This document shows positions 47,182-61,100 of a stretch of 64,000 nucleotides of DNA, piece by piece. A program made the position numbers and the translations under genes. Location: NCBI GenBank assembly GCA_013433145.1, contig CM024172.1, positions 8,424,553-8,488,552 on the forward strand, given 5' to 3'. The notes below the pieces were generated by a model. That model was not told the origin of the DNA. It did not search any database and saw only the letters and a list, made by a program, of their open reading frames with translations. The stretch comes from Ascaris suum (lineage: Eukaryota; Nematoda; Chromadorea; Rhabditida; Ascarididae). Every line of letters begins with the position of its first letter. Positions within the stretch are counted from its first letter, which is position 1.

Positions 47182-49982
47182 GTAATGCTGTTACTGTCTC
47201 AGTGCGGGACTGCGTGAGGAACGCGAGATACACGCATGGAATCTTACAATAATCTGTTATAATCTGACTTACTGCGTAGGTATCAAATGTCAGATTCTGT
47301 CTCGTTTTTGTCCAACTTCCTTCATCAAGAGCGGAATGCCGTATCATTTATATAAAGTGCTGAATCGCTCTGCACTAAAGCTGATGCCAGTGAAAATGAT
47401 AGATGTGAACACTAACAGGTTCTGCATCAGTAATTTATGAGCATGAACCTTTCTTATCTACGCCAACTGATTATCCGATTAACTGTGCAACGAAGAAAGT
47501 TCGAGATATGTTTCGATGATACTGATTTCAAAGAAGAAGCTGAAAAAGTCCACCTACAGAAGATCTAGATCGCTAATGATAAATACAAGCGGAAATGGGG
47601 ATAGAGGATTTGATATTGCTTTTGTAATCCTCGTCACCACATCAAGCCCTTTCGTAGGTTACAAATAACAATAATATAACGCGTACAAGAGCATATGCCT
47701 TTTTAACCGAACTGACTGATCGCAAAATTCTACAAACACATGTAAACAAGACCGCTGTTCACACTGGAACAGAGTGTTGTAACTGTTGTTCGTAACCCGG
47801 GTTCATCGATGCTCAGGTTGAAATTATTCACCAGTACAATGCACAAGCATTCATATGCATACATGCACACAAGCAACACCACATCCCGCTATGGCTTGAA
47901 AATGCTAATTTACGTAATAAGCCACCAAATTTCCTGGACGGCAATTATGAGCAGACCGAAATGCCCGGGATGCTCAAGCGTCACCGATGAAGGAAAAAGC
48001 AAATAAAATGGAAGTGGTGATGAATGAAGGAAGCACAAGAAAAACTGCCGTAAGAAGAAAAATACTTATTCATTTGACCGCTTTAGATGAGAATATTAGT
48101 GCGACTAAGTGAATCGATGATGCTCCCATCAGGGCATTCCTGAAACACTTTTAAATCCCCAATTTGTACAAATAAACGGCTCATATATTCAGTACAAATA
48201 TTCAGTAATATTCACATTAGTGTTGAAGATATTGCAGGAGTATGCGATCCGCAAACTGCGCGATTCGTAGTATTCGGTAGAATTACGCAAATTACACAGA
48301 GGTTATTTACATATGGAGGGAATGTTGGTTCGAGAATGTTTGACGCTTATGCAGCAGCGTTAACGGCGTGAATATGCACAGGAAAAAGCTACTTTCAATT
48401 TGATAAAAGAGATTCATATTTACATACGATATATCGATTCAGTGTATATGCCTTCAGATGAATCGGTTGTTTATTAAGCGTGAATGTTGTTGTTGTGTTG
48501 TTTATGTGCATTGCCTCATTCCAGACCTTATTGTTTGGTAGCTTTCGATCATTTTTCGGAATTACTCGCGGCGAGGCCGATATGCTAAACGATTCGTAAT
48601 TAGTTGCTATGAGTTGAGAAGAATGAAAAGAGGAAGCTAAGGAGAACGGAACAAGAAGAAGACAGCGATCGTTGCGCACATATTACAATCCGTTCACTTA
48701 ACACTTCATAATATTTACAGGCTCATACTGCAAACAAGCTACAACTGATGGCTTCTGTACGAATGACGCAGGACTCTTCGAAGAACTCCTCGCTACAGCA
48801 TTGTAGTCCCACCTAATGTAATAGCCATGAAGCGGTTTGTAAATTCCCTTTTAGGACGCGAACCCGCGAGTCAAGCTACAACTGTCTAATGAAAAATGTT
48901 CATGGCAATGGACTTTGGTTCACCTTCACATGAATTAAGTAAGCACCTTCTTGCCCTAAAATACTCATGGGTAGAACTGCTGGTGATGGTTGACATATTA
49001 AGAAATATTATTCAAAGGCAAAAAATCAAACGTTCTTATTAAACTGAAAGTTTTTTGACCTTCACTTCATTGACGGCAGATGAATCAAAGATGAGAATAA
49101 ATATAAGATAGTGAGTAGGATAGGCAAACTTTGTTTTATGTAAGCAGTACTCACTATTCAAAAATCCCATCACAGTGCCCCATCAAATAATTCAACCTAC
49201 GCCACACACGCTTCGTCTTATAATAAATACGAAGCATCTATTAGATGATAAGAAAGTACTCACGCCATACTTGAACCAACAACCGATGAATCGGTCAGCC
49301 AGCAGTCAACAGATTTCTTATGAATGAAAATTGACATTTCGCATTTGATGGCATCAAATTAAGCCTTGTTTATCAATTAGTTAGTTAATGTGACACAGTT
49401 TTCATCAGCTCAAACTTATTATATTTTTCCATATGTATAAGTACAATCAACGGAGCGTTAACATGAGTTGTTGCGCCTGCTGATAGAAGACTGAGGAATT
49501 ATGAGTGAGTCTGTGATCAAGAAAAGTGAAGTACCGATTCGTAAGTGATGCACTGCACGCGTGTTTTCTTCACTCTAAGTAGCTATCAGGACGGAAAATC
49601 CATAAAATATTTTCTCGTGAATCAAGATCAGATAGGACTTCAAACCTTTAATACAGTCCCGTCTCCTCAGTATAGCCCTATCAAGAATGCGGTCCACTAC
49701 AGAAATATCGACACTAGGTAAGCAAAACTCTTTCGCCTCCAACAAACACTGCTCGAAAGCCTCATCTTTCACCTAATTTTTGCACAGAACACCACGCATC
49801 CTTATCGCTACGCTGAAAGCCATTGATTCTGAATAAAAAAATTCTCGTAAACGTTGCTCCTCAAACTGCAACGACCGCCTTCATTAATCTCTCCAGAATG
49901 ATAAATCTGACTTTTTAAAACTGCTGTGAATAATCTCGGAAGTAACTTCTCTAACGACTTAAGTAAGCTAGCAAGAAAAAAG
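47182..49982. other. Intergenic, no gene seen
   Basis: AT-rich with short frames only. Confidence 0.55.
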
Positions 49983-50033
49983 AGCCAATTAATCAGCAAG
50001 CAACTACAACAGTTACTTGCTGGTTAATTGGCT
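49983..50033. repeat. Hairpin: 23-bp arms, 5-nt loop
   Basis: Arms 49983-50005 and 50011-50033 are reverse complements with two mismatches and a 5-nt spacer (ACAAC). The arm core is AGCCAATTAA-CAGCAAG. It would fold strongly as RNA or cruciform DNA. Function unknown. Confidence 0.85.
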
Positions 50034-51944
50034 GGTTAACTGTGTGTGTTTTTCCCTGCTCCATTATATCGCTCACATCTCTCTGCTTCTCACTTGAAAA
50101 ACCCATTTTACATTATCTGCGCAGGAGATAGTCCCTCGATCATTTTTCGTTGTGGACATGGTTCGTTAGTTCTTCGAATGAGTTCATCAGTTCTATTCAG
50201 GCTGTCATGAAAGTGACCAGGCGTCTTAGCACACTGCCACGATACAACAGTGACAATCAGTCTGAGCAGAGCAGAGCAGAGCAAGGTTAGGCAAATGCAA
50301 TACGAAAAAGTAGGCGTAATCATTTCACTTTTTGCATCATTGCAGTGCTCTACTACGCCAATACTGACTCGCATAACAAGTACCAAAAAAAGCAAGCATT
50401 GCTAAGAAACTTTTTACACGGCTAAAGAGCATAACTCAATTTGCAATATGCACAAAAATGAGGATAACCCCGTCATTCAATCACCGATTTTTTTGTTAAT
50501 CCGAGCAAAGCTAAGAGTCACAAAAACAATCAATATATCTCTTTCGTTTTCCATAGCTTTTATGCGTCATTACTAATTTCTACGAAATCATTTCACTTTC
50601 CGCATCACTCGGATTATGATTATTCCAACTTTGTTCTATTGTATTCTGTACTCGCCGTTCATATTTATGACTTGATTTTTGTACATTCGACATTAATCGA
50701 CATCAGTCAGCTTAAAAAAAAAAAAAATGTGGCGTATAGTAACCATCACTTTCGCTTTCAGAATTGCAAAGTACAGAAGACCAGAAAAGAAAAGCATTTT
50801 CCTCGTAAACACCGCTGGTACTTGGGGTATTCATAGATTCGGAGCAACTAATTTTCAATGAACGGAAAGAAATTCTTAGGAGCCAACAACACCATACTCC
50901 CAGCTTCAAATGCATTCTGCCGATTCCTTCAAACTGCGGTCAAAATTGTTTCACTAAACTAGGACGTACAATTGTCTGATTAAAGAATAAGTTGTGCAGC
51001 TATGTTAAATACTGAGCGCTAAAGAAAAACAAAATTTTTTATACGAAATCGGAATGCAACCAAAATGCTTGTGACATAATCGACATTGCAAGCAAAAACT
51101 ATCATATATGGAGCTAGGAGTTGCAAATCTTTCAATCTGCGATAGCCGGTATCAATAAGACAGGAATCCTACCAGAATGTACATGAAATAATGCAGAAAA
51201 ATGTCGAAAACTGATAAGCGTAACGGAAATCCTAGTAATTAGCTAATCAAGGTAACCTATAAGCCAACTAAACGCCAAATGTACATCTCTAAGAAATTGT
51301 GTTAAAATTACGATTAGGAAAAAAACTACGATGCTGCAGATCGATATGATGGAAACATATCACAGCGAGGCAAGACAAGTGGGATGAGGTATAAGGGAAG
51401 AATCGCTATCCTTAACGAACAAAATATTGTGCATTATTTAAATTTTGCATTTATTTCTCTCTTCTCAAGCAACGACAGATCCAATGCTTCGCCATAAAAC
51501 AATTTAACGCATAAATGACTTCTTGCATGCAGCAATACATAATTGCGTTTAAAATAGCTCACTACGAGGGGCTTGTGTCTATGCTCGTATGTAAATGTTT
51601 GTATTTACCTGCCTATCTAGCACTTGCACTTCACGAACTGAAGTTAGCTAGGGTCACGAAATATGATTGATCTAGTGTAAACCTTAAATTGACTGTCTCT
51701 TCCATCTCCCACTCGATTCACTTACTTCAAAAGGTAATGCGGACATTTTAAAATGTTGAAAAATTCCACATCAGTTTTATTTGCACTATTTGCAGGTTGC
51801 ATCATAAAAAGACGATCCTCATGAGATTTATAAGGCGACTGGGTCTCTCAAGAAATGAAAACTGCTGCGTATATGTCGTTACTCGCTGATACCTTACGAA
51901 TCTGGCCGCTTTGGTGAACGGAACATTGTTGCAGCTCATATGGG
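50034..51944. other. Intergenic, no gene seen
   Basis: AT-rich, with a 13-A run near 50716 and short frames only. Confidence 0.55.
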
Positions 51945-52002
51945 TATAAAGTAAGTATAGAAGTAACCTACTCATGTAGATTACTTCTATACTTACTTTA
52001 TA
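51945..52002. repeat. Hairpin: perfect 22-bp arms, 14-nt loop
   Basis: Arms 51945-51966 and 51981-52002 are exact reverse complements (TATAAAGTAAGTATAGAAGT and on). This is the cleanest foldback in the window. It could be a MITE remnant, a structured RNA or a chance palindrome. Confidence 0.9.
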
Positions 52003-54905
52003 TTAAAAACAAGCAGTTTAATTACGCTTTTCTTATTGCATTAAAATATATCGAAATTCTTTTTGCATGGTAACGTTGCTAATTTTCGCTTATCGATCGG
52101 AAGCAAGCGATCAAACTGCACTGGGAAAAAATATTAAAAGATTCGAATGGGCAATCTGAAACAATTTCAGGGAATTATAAGTGAGGTTGGATTTGAATTC
52201 GTGGCCATTCACGTAAAAACCGTGTACGAATCGAACATAACATCGCCATAACCAAATTCAACATCGTTACCGACAGATGAATACGTTCATTTACACAGGC
52301 ACATACCGACAAAAGCACACATCATCACACCATTACTGTAACGGGGAGAAAACCCGAAGCAGTGAATGTCGAAAGACATTACAATTGTTCTAAGGAAGCG
52401 TTGGCCTTGCATCATCCGCTCTTGCATCATCTTGGCTGTTGCGTCTGCAACGGTTAAAAGTGAACGCACGGAGCAACAAGTCTTCCGAAAGATTTGCAGC
52501 AAACTTTCGACGACTCCTGCAACCAGCCGGAGGGAGGGGAATAATGAGATGGGGGGAAGGGATGGGAGACGAGAGGCTAGAAAGTCGATAACAAAGGCAG
52601 GATTCGTAACTCCATAACGATTAATGCAGAAGAAAAGACAATGCAAAATTACTAGGATACAAATCTGCTTCATATATTAGAATCATAAATCCCAACGCGG
52701 GCACGATCATATAGAAAACCTAAGCGCCATAGCCTGAGTTTTGAGTATTCTTTCTACCACCCTTAAACAGTTCTCTTTGTCGCCTCACATCTGCTCACTT
52801 TGAAATAAAAACAACCTATACAATACGAAAAATCCTCGTTATCTTGACACTATTAACAATTTCCAAATAATAACCAACTTCCAATTTCCGGATTCAAAGC
52901 CAAAACACAGTTTCAGAAGCTATCCAATAGTGGGCATTAGTTGAAATTCGAAGCAGCAACTACTTGGAATTCATAATTTCTGTTAGTAAAAGATATTCAG
53001 TAAGAGGAAGACCATCTTAAGACTTTGAGGATGGACATTGCACATTGGGCTTTTTTAGATATTGCACTTACAGACTAAATGTGCACCGAAAAGTACCCGA
53101 TGAGTTTATTAACGTAAGAAAGTTTCGTCGTCTGTCGTTTCAACTAGTGAAGAAATAATCGAAACATCAATGAAAGAAAACAAATCTCAAGCGAGTACGG
53201 AGTCCGTGCAGAAGAAAAAACACCGATAAAGTAGAGGTACTACTATCTGCGAATAGCACACTCGAAACGAAAAACGATTACAGAAATTTTGACACTATAG
53301 TGTGAGGTACATAAAAGCAAATTATGAGAATGACCGGCAAACATACGATTAATAATTCCCAAGTGATTAAACACTCGCAAATTTTCGACACGAACAAATC
53401 GCAAATCATGCAATTTCTTACCATTAAAATTGCACGTTTCCTCTTAGAAATCATTGACTGTTTACAACGTGAATTTCCCTTTCATACACGGATCAAATTT
53501 CCCACTTTCATGAAGACAAAGCATGCTCGACGATAAACATTTACTATTCTGGCTACACGTAACAATTGCTATAATTTCACCAAGTTGTCTATGTCAAAAA
53601 AATTGCCGCATTTTTTTGCATTAGGAAGTCGCATATTTCTAGAAGCAATAGAAAAATTCGATCACACTAATGATATCCTATGCAAAGCAATAGTAGCAAA
53701 GAGCAGAGACTTTCAAACGACATCCCACAAGAGTTATAATTAGTTCTATGATGAAGTCACTGAGTTCGATACCGCTGCATGAAGTTTTTATCAATATGCA
53801 AATTGGGCCCACATAACAGTCAAGAATACATCGAGCGATCGAAGACTAATTCATTAACTGAATGACGACTAGTTATGTGAATAAGCGGAAGCAAGTATGG
53901 ATGAAAGGGGATAATTTCTTAAATATAGAGATGATTAGTGTGGCTTCATTATGAATATTCATATTTTTCAACTAGTCCCAGAGAGACCTACGCTCTGATG
54001 AATAGCTTTCTAGCAACTATCCAAAGCAGCTCAGCGAACCAGAGCAAGGTACATCTGGCGCATATTGCTAAAGAGAGTGTGAAATTCGTCGTTCAGATCG
54101 CCTCAACATTAACACTGTGCCCCACCTTGATAAATTTATTACCAAATGCAAATTAATAGGAAACTGTTGTATACCGCTATCAAAGTACACCAAAATTACA
54201 ACAATTCTGACTGCAATGACATCTCATTAAGCAGCAACATTCACAAAGGAATTTTTGAATATATGCAGTTAAATGATCAGGTGAGTTGCGCATGGTTGTA
54301 ACGGTCAAAATGGAAACCTGGAAATCCGATAATAACTGAACCTGATATAGTGAAGTAAAAATACCTATATGATCGCACAACATGGAGAATGTGAAAACAC
54401 GTGGTTTCAATTGAAGTTCCACAACGACAACCAACAAAGAAAATTCGAGTCATTCATTCGTTGTAGGCTCTTCATTTATACAGAAGTTTGTGGAAAGAGA
54501 TAAAAATTTTTAAATGCTTTTCTTTCTGGAAAAAATCGTTCGGAGAGCAAGATGCATTGACGGAAGGCGAATGTGAACGTGAATGTATTTGAAAGCTTCA
54601 AAAAAAAGAAGAAAGCAGCTGAAGAAATTCTTAGAGTAGGATTGGACCCAAGTGGGACCATTAGAAAAAAGTACCTCAAAGTGCACTGATGACGAGGTGA
54701 GCAGAGAAGGCGAAAAAATGAAAAAATATATAGGGGAACGCAGATGCAAAAATCAACATATACACAAGAAACGAGAAGGGATTGTGACGGCGTGCTAACG
54801 CAAGTACCACCTTGTGCTAGTCAGCTCACGCTAACGCCCATATCGATGTGTGCTTGTCTTCATGTGTTTTATAGACATGAAAACGTCTCTACATCGATGT
54901 ATATG

Positions 54906-54906
<1 letters not shown>
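52003..54906. other. Intergenic, no gene seen
   Basis: AT-rich. A 128-codon minus-strand frame at 52287-52673 crosses a purine-rich stretch on the plus strand (about 52530-52580); no domain or start context supports it. Confidence 0.5.

Positions 54907-54936
<30 letters not shown>
54907..54936 (+). repeat. (TG)15 microsatellite
   Basis: A perfect 30-bp TG run. Confidence 0.97.
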
Positions 54937-54937
<1 letters not shown>

Positions 54938-56040
54938 TTTGTATGCACTCTACGTGAGTATCTATTTGTGAGAATCATCACGCAACAACACTCAAACTCA
55001 GATAAATAATATATGCTTTAAATATTACGACCGTTGTGCTCAGAAATTATTCCTTTCAAAAACACCGCTGTGATCCTTTCTACAGATAAAAAATATCAGA
55101 AGGTTTCTTGCCTGAAAATGTGAGAACGCTTGCCTTCATGCATTCACTCTCCAGACTTCCATACTGGCCCTTTTACCGACCGTCTTGGAAGTTCTCGTTG
55201 GTACGCACATTTTGGGCATATTACAAAAGATTTGATAAATACAAAAATTTGGGTCCAGGTCGAACCAGCTGCAGGTCTTGGTTGCCGCAGAAATAAGGAT
55301 CTGGTTTATTTCATGGCTAGACTGGTGTCCGTTTACAGGCGAGGATGAGACAGCAGTTAGATTTAGCGTCGATTCTAAAAAAACTGATTACATCCGCGCC
55401 AAAGATACAGAATAACGGCAATTTTGCATGCTGAAGTATAGAAATAGAAAGCAAATTTTCTCACTTGCGCACCCAGTGTCGTCCTCATAATATATGCTTT
55501 TCTCAATTGCCACGGGAAACAAGTACAGCTGCAAAAGATTTCAGTTCGCTTAGATAGGCTAGCACTATAGGCGCCCTTTGTAGGACATAGCAAGCTCATT
55601 ACGGCGATTTTATCTTCCTCGATATTCACCTATGTATGCATATGCAGCGAGCAGTCTGCATAGTAATTTCAGTTTGCGAACAACTGAAGCTGAGCACTGT
55701 ACTTGTTCCTAATCCCTAGAAAATTTTTATGGGGCAGTAATGCCACGAAATTTGCATGATATCTTTCCTAGACCACCAGTAGGAAGTGGCTAGAAATCTT
55801 TGGTTAAGGACCTCCATATCTGCCGTTAGAAGCGACTGATTCTTGGTGTTGTCCCATAATTTTTTCTGTCTATTTATGCAAATACGTAGGCTGAAATATT
55901 GAAGATTGGCAGCAATCTTTTTGGGACTGACATATGCGCCTGTAGCAATTCAACGCACCAATTCAACCAATCAGTAACAAAGGATGGTATAGTTCCTTAT
56001 CGATATATGTAAACACGACGTCAGCGTAAGCAGCATTCTC

Positions 56041-56077
56041 AAAAAAAAAAATAAAATAAAATAAAATAAAATAAAAA
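56041..56077 (+). repeat. Poly-A / (AAAAT)n tract
   Basis: An A-run followed by five to six AAAAT-type units. This may be simple slippage or the degenerate tail of a retroposed sequence; no retroelement is visible upstream. Confidence 0.9.
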
Positions 56078-56583
56078 CAAAATTCTAGGAAGCATTATAA
56101 ATGATGCACACAATACCCACGACCTCCCTAATTTGTGCCACATCCAGACAGTTGCAGGCTAGTTCTACGCTTCAGAATTTTGTGATATCTTTAAGTCTAC
56201 AAAAATCATGAGAAAACTCTCATCTGCAGCGGAAGTTTGACTAATGGAATGAACCTAAGGCATGCCATAAACTCGGGCAAGTTTTTACCTTAGGAACTCT
56301 TTATTCTGCTAGTTAACATTGCTGAATGTAGAAATAAATGAACATACACATACGCTGAATATATTTATTACAACCCTGTAGCCGATAACTACTGTTTATG
56401 ACTTCATATAATGGCGAAACAAACTGCAATATTAAAGTGGTTATTTTCCTTCTCGAACTGGCCAGAATACGAGTTTACATAGCAAGCAAGTTTTTGTTAG
56501 AAGTGGCCATTGTACATAGAAAACTGTCAACAGCGATGCGGTTTCCATAGCTGAATCATTTCCGGTGTGCTCAAAGTGCGTCT

Positions 56584-56593
56584 TTGTCTTCAG
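56584..56593 (+). promoter_or_regulatory. Possible trans-splice acceptor
   Basis: TTGTCTTCAG matches the U-rich nematode acceptor and sits 31 nt before the ATG of the candidate secreted-protein gene. Confidence 0.35.
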
Positions 56594-56624
56594 ACTGACA
56601 AGCGATACGAATCAACGATCTGTT

Positions 56625-57984
56625 ATGGCTGCATTCACACCGCTGCTTCTCGTCATGTTTTCACTGATTTACTCCATCGGTGAGAACGGACGTATGTTTG
56701 TCGAAAGCAGTGCTTTATTGCCCCGGTTAGGTATGTTGATCCACCACTTACTAGAGCCCCCATCAATAAACCAAGCTGGTCACTAGGATCTTTTCGTTTC
56801 ATAACTGCTGTGAGGATGGCACTAGTAATGGAAACTTATTAAACCACTCGTGATGCTAATTGCATGGAGGAAAGCAATCATCATTTATGGTAACTCGTTG
56901 AGAACTTTCACTGATGAAGACCAACAATGGAGAAACAGTACCATACGTTATTGAATGAATGTTGAGCACTAAACCTAAAGCACACTCGCTATCTAAAATC
57001 TGCTCATAATTTCCTGAGCTTGCATAGGTTACTAGCAAAATGGAGACATTCGGCACCTAGTTGACCGACTTCTGTTAGAACAGCGTGATTTTTATACACA
57101 TCGGTCTCGACAAAGTTTCGCTTCATCATGTTTTTGGGAATTCACTATGCAAAGGCACATGAAGAAGGCATAGGCATTTGAAGGCAATAAAAAAACTCTT
57201 TTGTTTTACAGATTGGACGACCAAAGAAAACGAATTTTTTCCAAGCGATCTGTGCGAATGGTGAATTAAATATGAATGCATTACAGTTCTCGGTTTCCCT
57301 TTTGCTTGCAAAGTGTAAAAGCGCTCTAGTTTTAATTGCCCTTCAAATAGTTACAACAAAAAGAAATAGCGAATGCATAAAAATAAAGAGAAAAAGATCA
57401 AAATCAGAGTGATAGATAGTTAACAAAATGATAGAAAGGCGCGCCTGGACGGCAGGTGGTTTTGTGGCTCCATTCACGACGCATCAACCGTTCATGCACA
57501 TATCTAAGAAACACTCGAGTAATGCCTATTAAGTTTATTTTTATGTGTTCGACTAAGCAGTTACTCTTATACCCTTCCAAGGAACGACACATTTAATGCA
57601 TTATCAAGCGTCGTTAACTTCGTTAACTTGATCTGGTCTTGGTGAGGACTGCACGCCACATTAACCGAATTTCAAAGACCGCCTGCAAGAACAGCGACTT
57701 GAAGTTGCCAAAGAAGGCACGCATGTGATATGGAATAGATAAAGCTAGCATAAAGAGCTTTAAAGCAGGCAACAACATGGACAACGCTCTACGGTACTCT
57801 TAGCTGTTTGTATGTGTTTACCGTATGCATAAATGAAAGCAACAAAAAACTTGCTTACTCAAAAATCGAATGTACACATCCATGAATAGCCGAATGACAT
57901 TGTACGCAATTTTACATTTGTACCTTTAGCGTTCGGGAAAAAAATGTTTTCAGCCACCTTACTCAAATGTTTCCAAAATTTTGA
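56625..57984 (+). CDS. Candidate small secreted protein gene, 3 exons, 69 aa
   Basis: The ATG at 56625 lies 31 nt after a strong TTTGTCTTCAG acceptor (ending at 56593), as in a trans-spliced gene. Exon 1 (56625-56730) encodes a signal-peptide-like start (MAAFTPLLLVMFSLIYSIG) and ends at a GTATGTTG donor. Exon 2 (57212-57260) follows TTTTGTTTTACAG. Exon 3 (57930-57984) follows GTACCTTTAG and ends in TGA. Phases agree and the total is 210 nt. A second in-frame acceptor 24 nt into exon 3 (TGTTTTCAG) would give 61 aa. The predicted mature part has two close cysteines (LCEC, residues 49-52). ATTAAA at 58105 could be the poly(A) signal. No family is recognised. The exons are short, so a chance fit remains quite possible. 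Confidence 0.3.
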
Positions 57985-58110
57985 AATCCCATAGGGCAAA
58001 AAATGCAGCCTTTAAAGTTTGTCCTCCACCCATTCGTCTTACTTTTGCCACACAAACACATCAGGAAGCCCGTTGATATGCAATGAAAAATGCAATTTTA
58101 GGAGATTAAA

Positions 58111-61100
58111 AAAATACTCTTTTTATGCATTTGAGATGTTTACTATTTAAGAGAATTGCATAATTTCGCTAAGAATTTATGTGAATGAAGTGTTTCGATG
58201 CAGACGATAAAACTGCGTACGTCACTTTCATTCCGTGCCTATTAGAGCATTCTCCATCCACTTTTCAATGTTTATTTGCCTATTTTTCCGCAGACTTTCT
58301 TCCCGAAACTCTGTCCTATTACATGATCTCTTATAAACTTTTTCACATTAATACAGCAAATTCGACAACAGCACAGACACTTAGGGTGCCAAAAATTGCA
58401 TATATTATACACTGCTCTTTTAAAAGAAGGTGCATAGTCAGTGCAATGGAGTAAATGCAGTGGCACATAAGAGCAATAAAAAGAATATATGTAATAAAGC
58501 ATAATGCAGAGCCGCTAAAGAATGAAGCCAATTCACATAGTGATTATGAGTATATTTAAGCTCGCTGAATTGATAAGAGATTGCAGGAGATCAATACGCA
58601 ATTTGAAAACGAGACCTACAGTTCCTCGTGGTAACAATGGCCAGGAAATTTTATGACTGCGATCATCTGCAGCACAACTTTCCGAATTTACAAGATTGGA
58701 TACAGAAAGAGGCGTGTAAGTGAGTAAAGTAATGGTGATGTCGCGGATAACAAAGGGTCTGAGAATTAGAGATCAGAACTGGAACCAGAACGAGAGATGA
58801 TCAACTATAAATGCATTGCTCGGACCTTGCATTGATAGGAAAAACAGTGTTCCTACTTGTTCTATTTCCCTCCATTCTCGGTGAATTCCCTTTCCTCCTG
58901 CTGACCATTCCATGTGACCTCTCGTTGGAAAATTCCTCTTCATTTCCTTGACTCGCTCCTCGCAATTTTATTAGAGAGGTCCCTTTCCTCTCCTAGGCAG
59001 TCGCTTTTTGAATTCTCAGCCGTATCCACTCTTCCTCAGTACAGCACCTAATGAAACCCGCTTTCTACGCCGCTCCATAATTTTCCTCGGGATTGGTCAT
59101 TCCTACAGCGCTCAAAGATAGCGATCTCAAGTCGCCAAAAAAAAAAAAAAATCAAATATTACGATATTACCGACTCAACTGATTCTTGATTTCTGAGGTA
59201 CGTATGAATACGTAAACGTATGCAACATATCACAACGTAGAGAAGATATTATCCCCTTGCAAACATATTGAGGGCTGTGGTGTATAATTTCAGTGATTTT
59301 TAGCCTTTGTTGAATATGGAAGAAATGAGTGGTTATTGCTTTGCGAATAATAGCATTATAATGAAAGCAATAGAGGCAGCGAGGTTTTTTTAATGCTTCA
59401 GAGCCTGGCACAGCAAAGCACGACGCATTAGTATATGCTCTATGCTGCACAACCATATTCGAGTGCTGGATCCACATGACGCCAAACGTTTACAAAACAA
59501 TCCACTCTCGACGTACTACAATACTGGCCTTTCGCTCAGTAATAGTATTAATTGGAGCTGCTAAATATGCAATGTGAAATATGCATCAAATTTGCAAATC
59601 ACAATAAACATACGCCAGTTTTGATTGAAGCCGAAGTTTGTTGCCTTAATAAAACCAATTATACAAACGATTACGAAAATACAATAATTATTATACAATC
59701 TTTACGAAATATGCAAATATACAATCTGCAGATCCCAAACGATTATAACTTCGGCAGCACTGATCGCTTTGGTAATTTGACCACCGCAATTCGATTTTAT
59801 GGCGATTTATAGTCTTGCGAATGATTTATGCATTCCTACGCGAAATGTGAGATTACAAGCGGAGGGATGTAAGGGAAAAACAAAACCTAAAAAAGACTGT
59901 ATAAGAGACGAATATATAAGTTCTGGAAGAATAGTCAAGAAAAAACGTAAACACTAAACACTTTTTTCATTATTTAATCGCTAGAAGCCGCCTATTAATT
60001 TTATTGCCGACTCAGAAATTCCTAAACGCCTCTCAACTTTTTGCGCATCGAATAGATAAGAAAATATTGCCGAGTTCCTAAGCCGTATGCCATTCGAAGC
60101 CCACAATTACTGCGGCGGAATTGTCCTACCAAATTGTCCTTTTGACTTGTATGTCAACGCTCGAACAACGAAATTGAGTGATTAGTTGGCGCTATTTGTG
60201 TTGAACATCGAAATTGGTCATTAACAAATTTCCTATTGAATTTCGGTATGAAACAAAAGCAAATATTATAGAATGCTACCCTCAGATCCTTTAACGGCGA
60301 GTCCACGTTTCAATGTTTTTATCCCTTTAGAAAAATATTGTCCACCTATATTATTTATGTGGAAACAACGCAAGCAACTTCTTGGTCTCAAAAATCGCCC
60401 CACCCCCTCCCATGTCTCCGCCCTCACCGCTCACAAACTTTTCAAAACGATGTTGAGCACTAGGTTTACATCTCACTGACAGCAATAAATAAGCCTCTCG
60501 TAAATGCAGTTGATATGCGCGCATTTTAATTTCGTATGCGTTAATTTGAAAGAAAGGCAGAGTGCGTGAGGGAGAAAAAAGAGAGTCATCTAAATGTTCA
60601 GCGCATTGCTCTTGTTTTTGAAACCTTCAGAAAAAGAAAGTCTCAAAAAAACGAACACATTAATCAATACGTTTGCTGAAGTCAAAGTTTTTGAGTTAAT
60701 ACTAAGGCGCATTTTTATGCAACTTTTAAGTCACTCAATGCAAACTTTTCTCCAAATAAAAAGCATTCAAAAAAATACCCCATTGAGTTTCGAAGCGAAG
60801 CAAATAGAACGAAGATTTTCTGAAATAAAAACCTACACACGCCTGTCACGTCTGCAAGTGCACGAAATTGAAAATGAATTTTACTGTGTGCAAAATTTTT
60901 TGCTCAGAAATTGAAATCGTCGGGAAAAAAAAAGAAAATATCACCACCACAGTTCTTTTTTCGCAAATGTGATGCACTGAAAATATTCTCATATTGCCCT
61001 CACCTCTAGCAGCCCGCCTCCAGGCTTTGATTCGACCGTCTTTTTAAACTCATTTATTTCTAGTTGAACATTCCCTAGACGAATACTCGACTGTTTTATG

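Larger units (their letters stand above)
54937..56593. other. Intergenic, no gene seen
   Basis: AT-rich. It contains the (AAAAT)n tract at 56041-56077. Confidence 0.55.
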
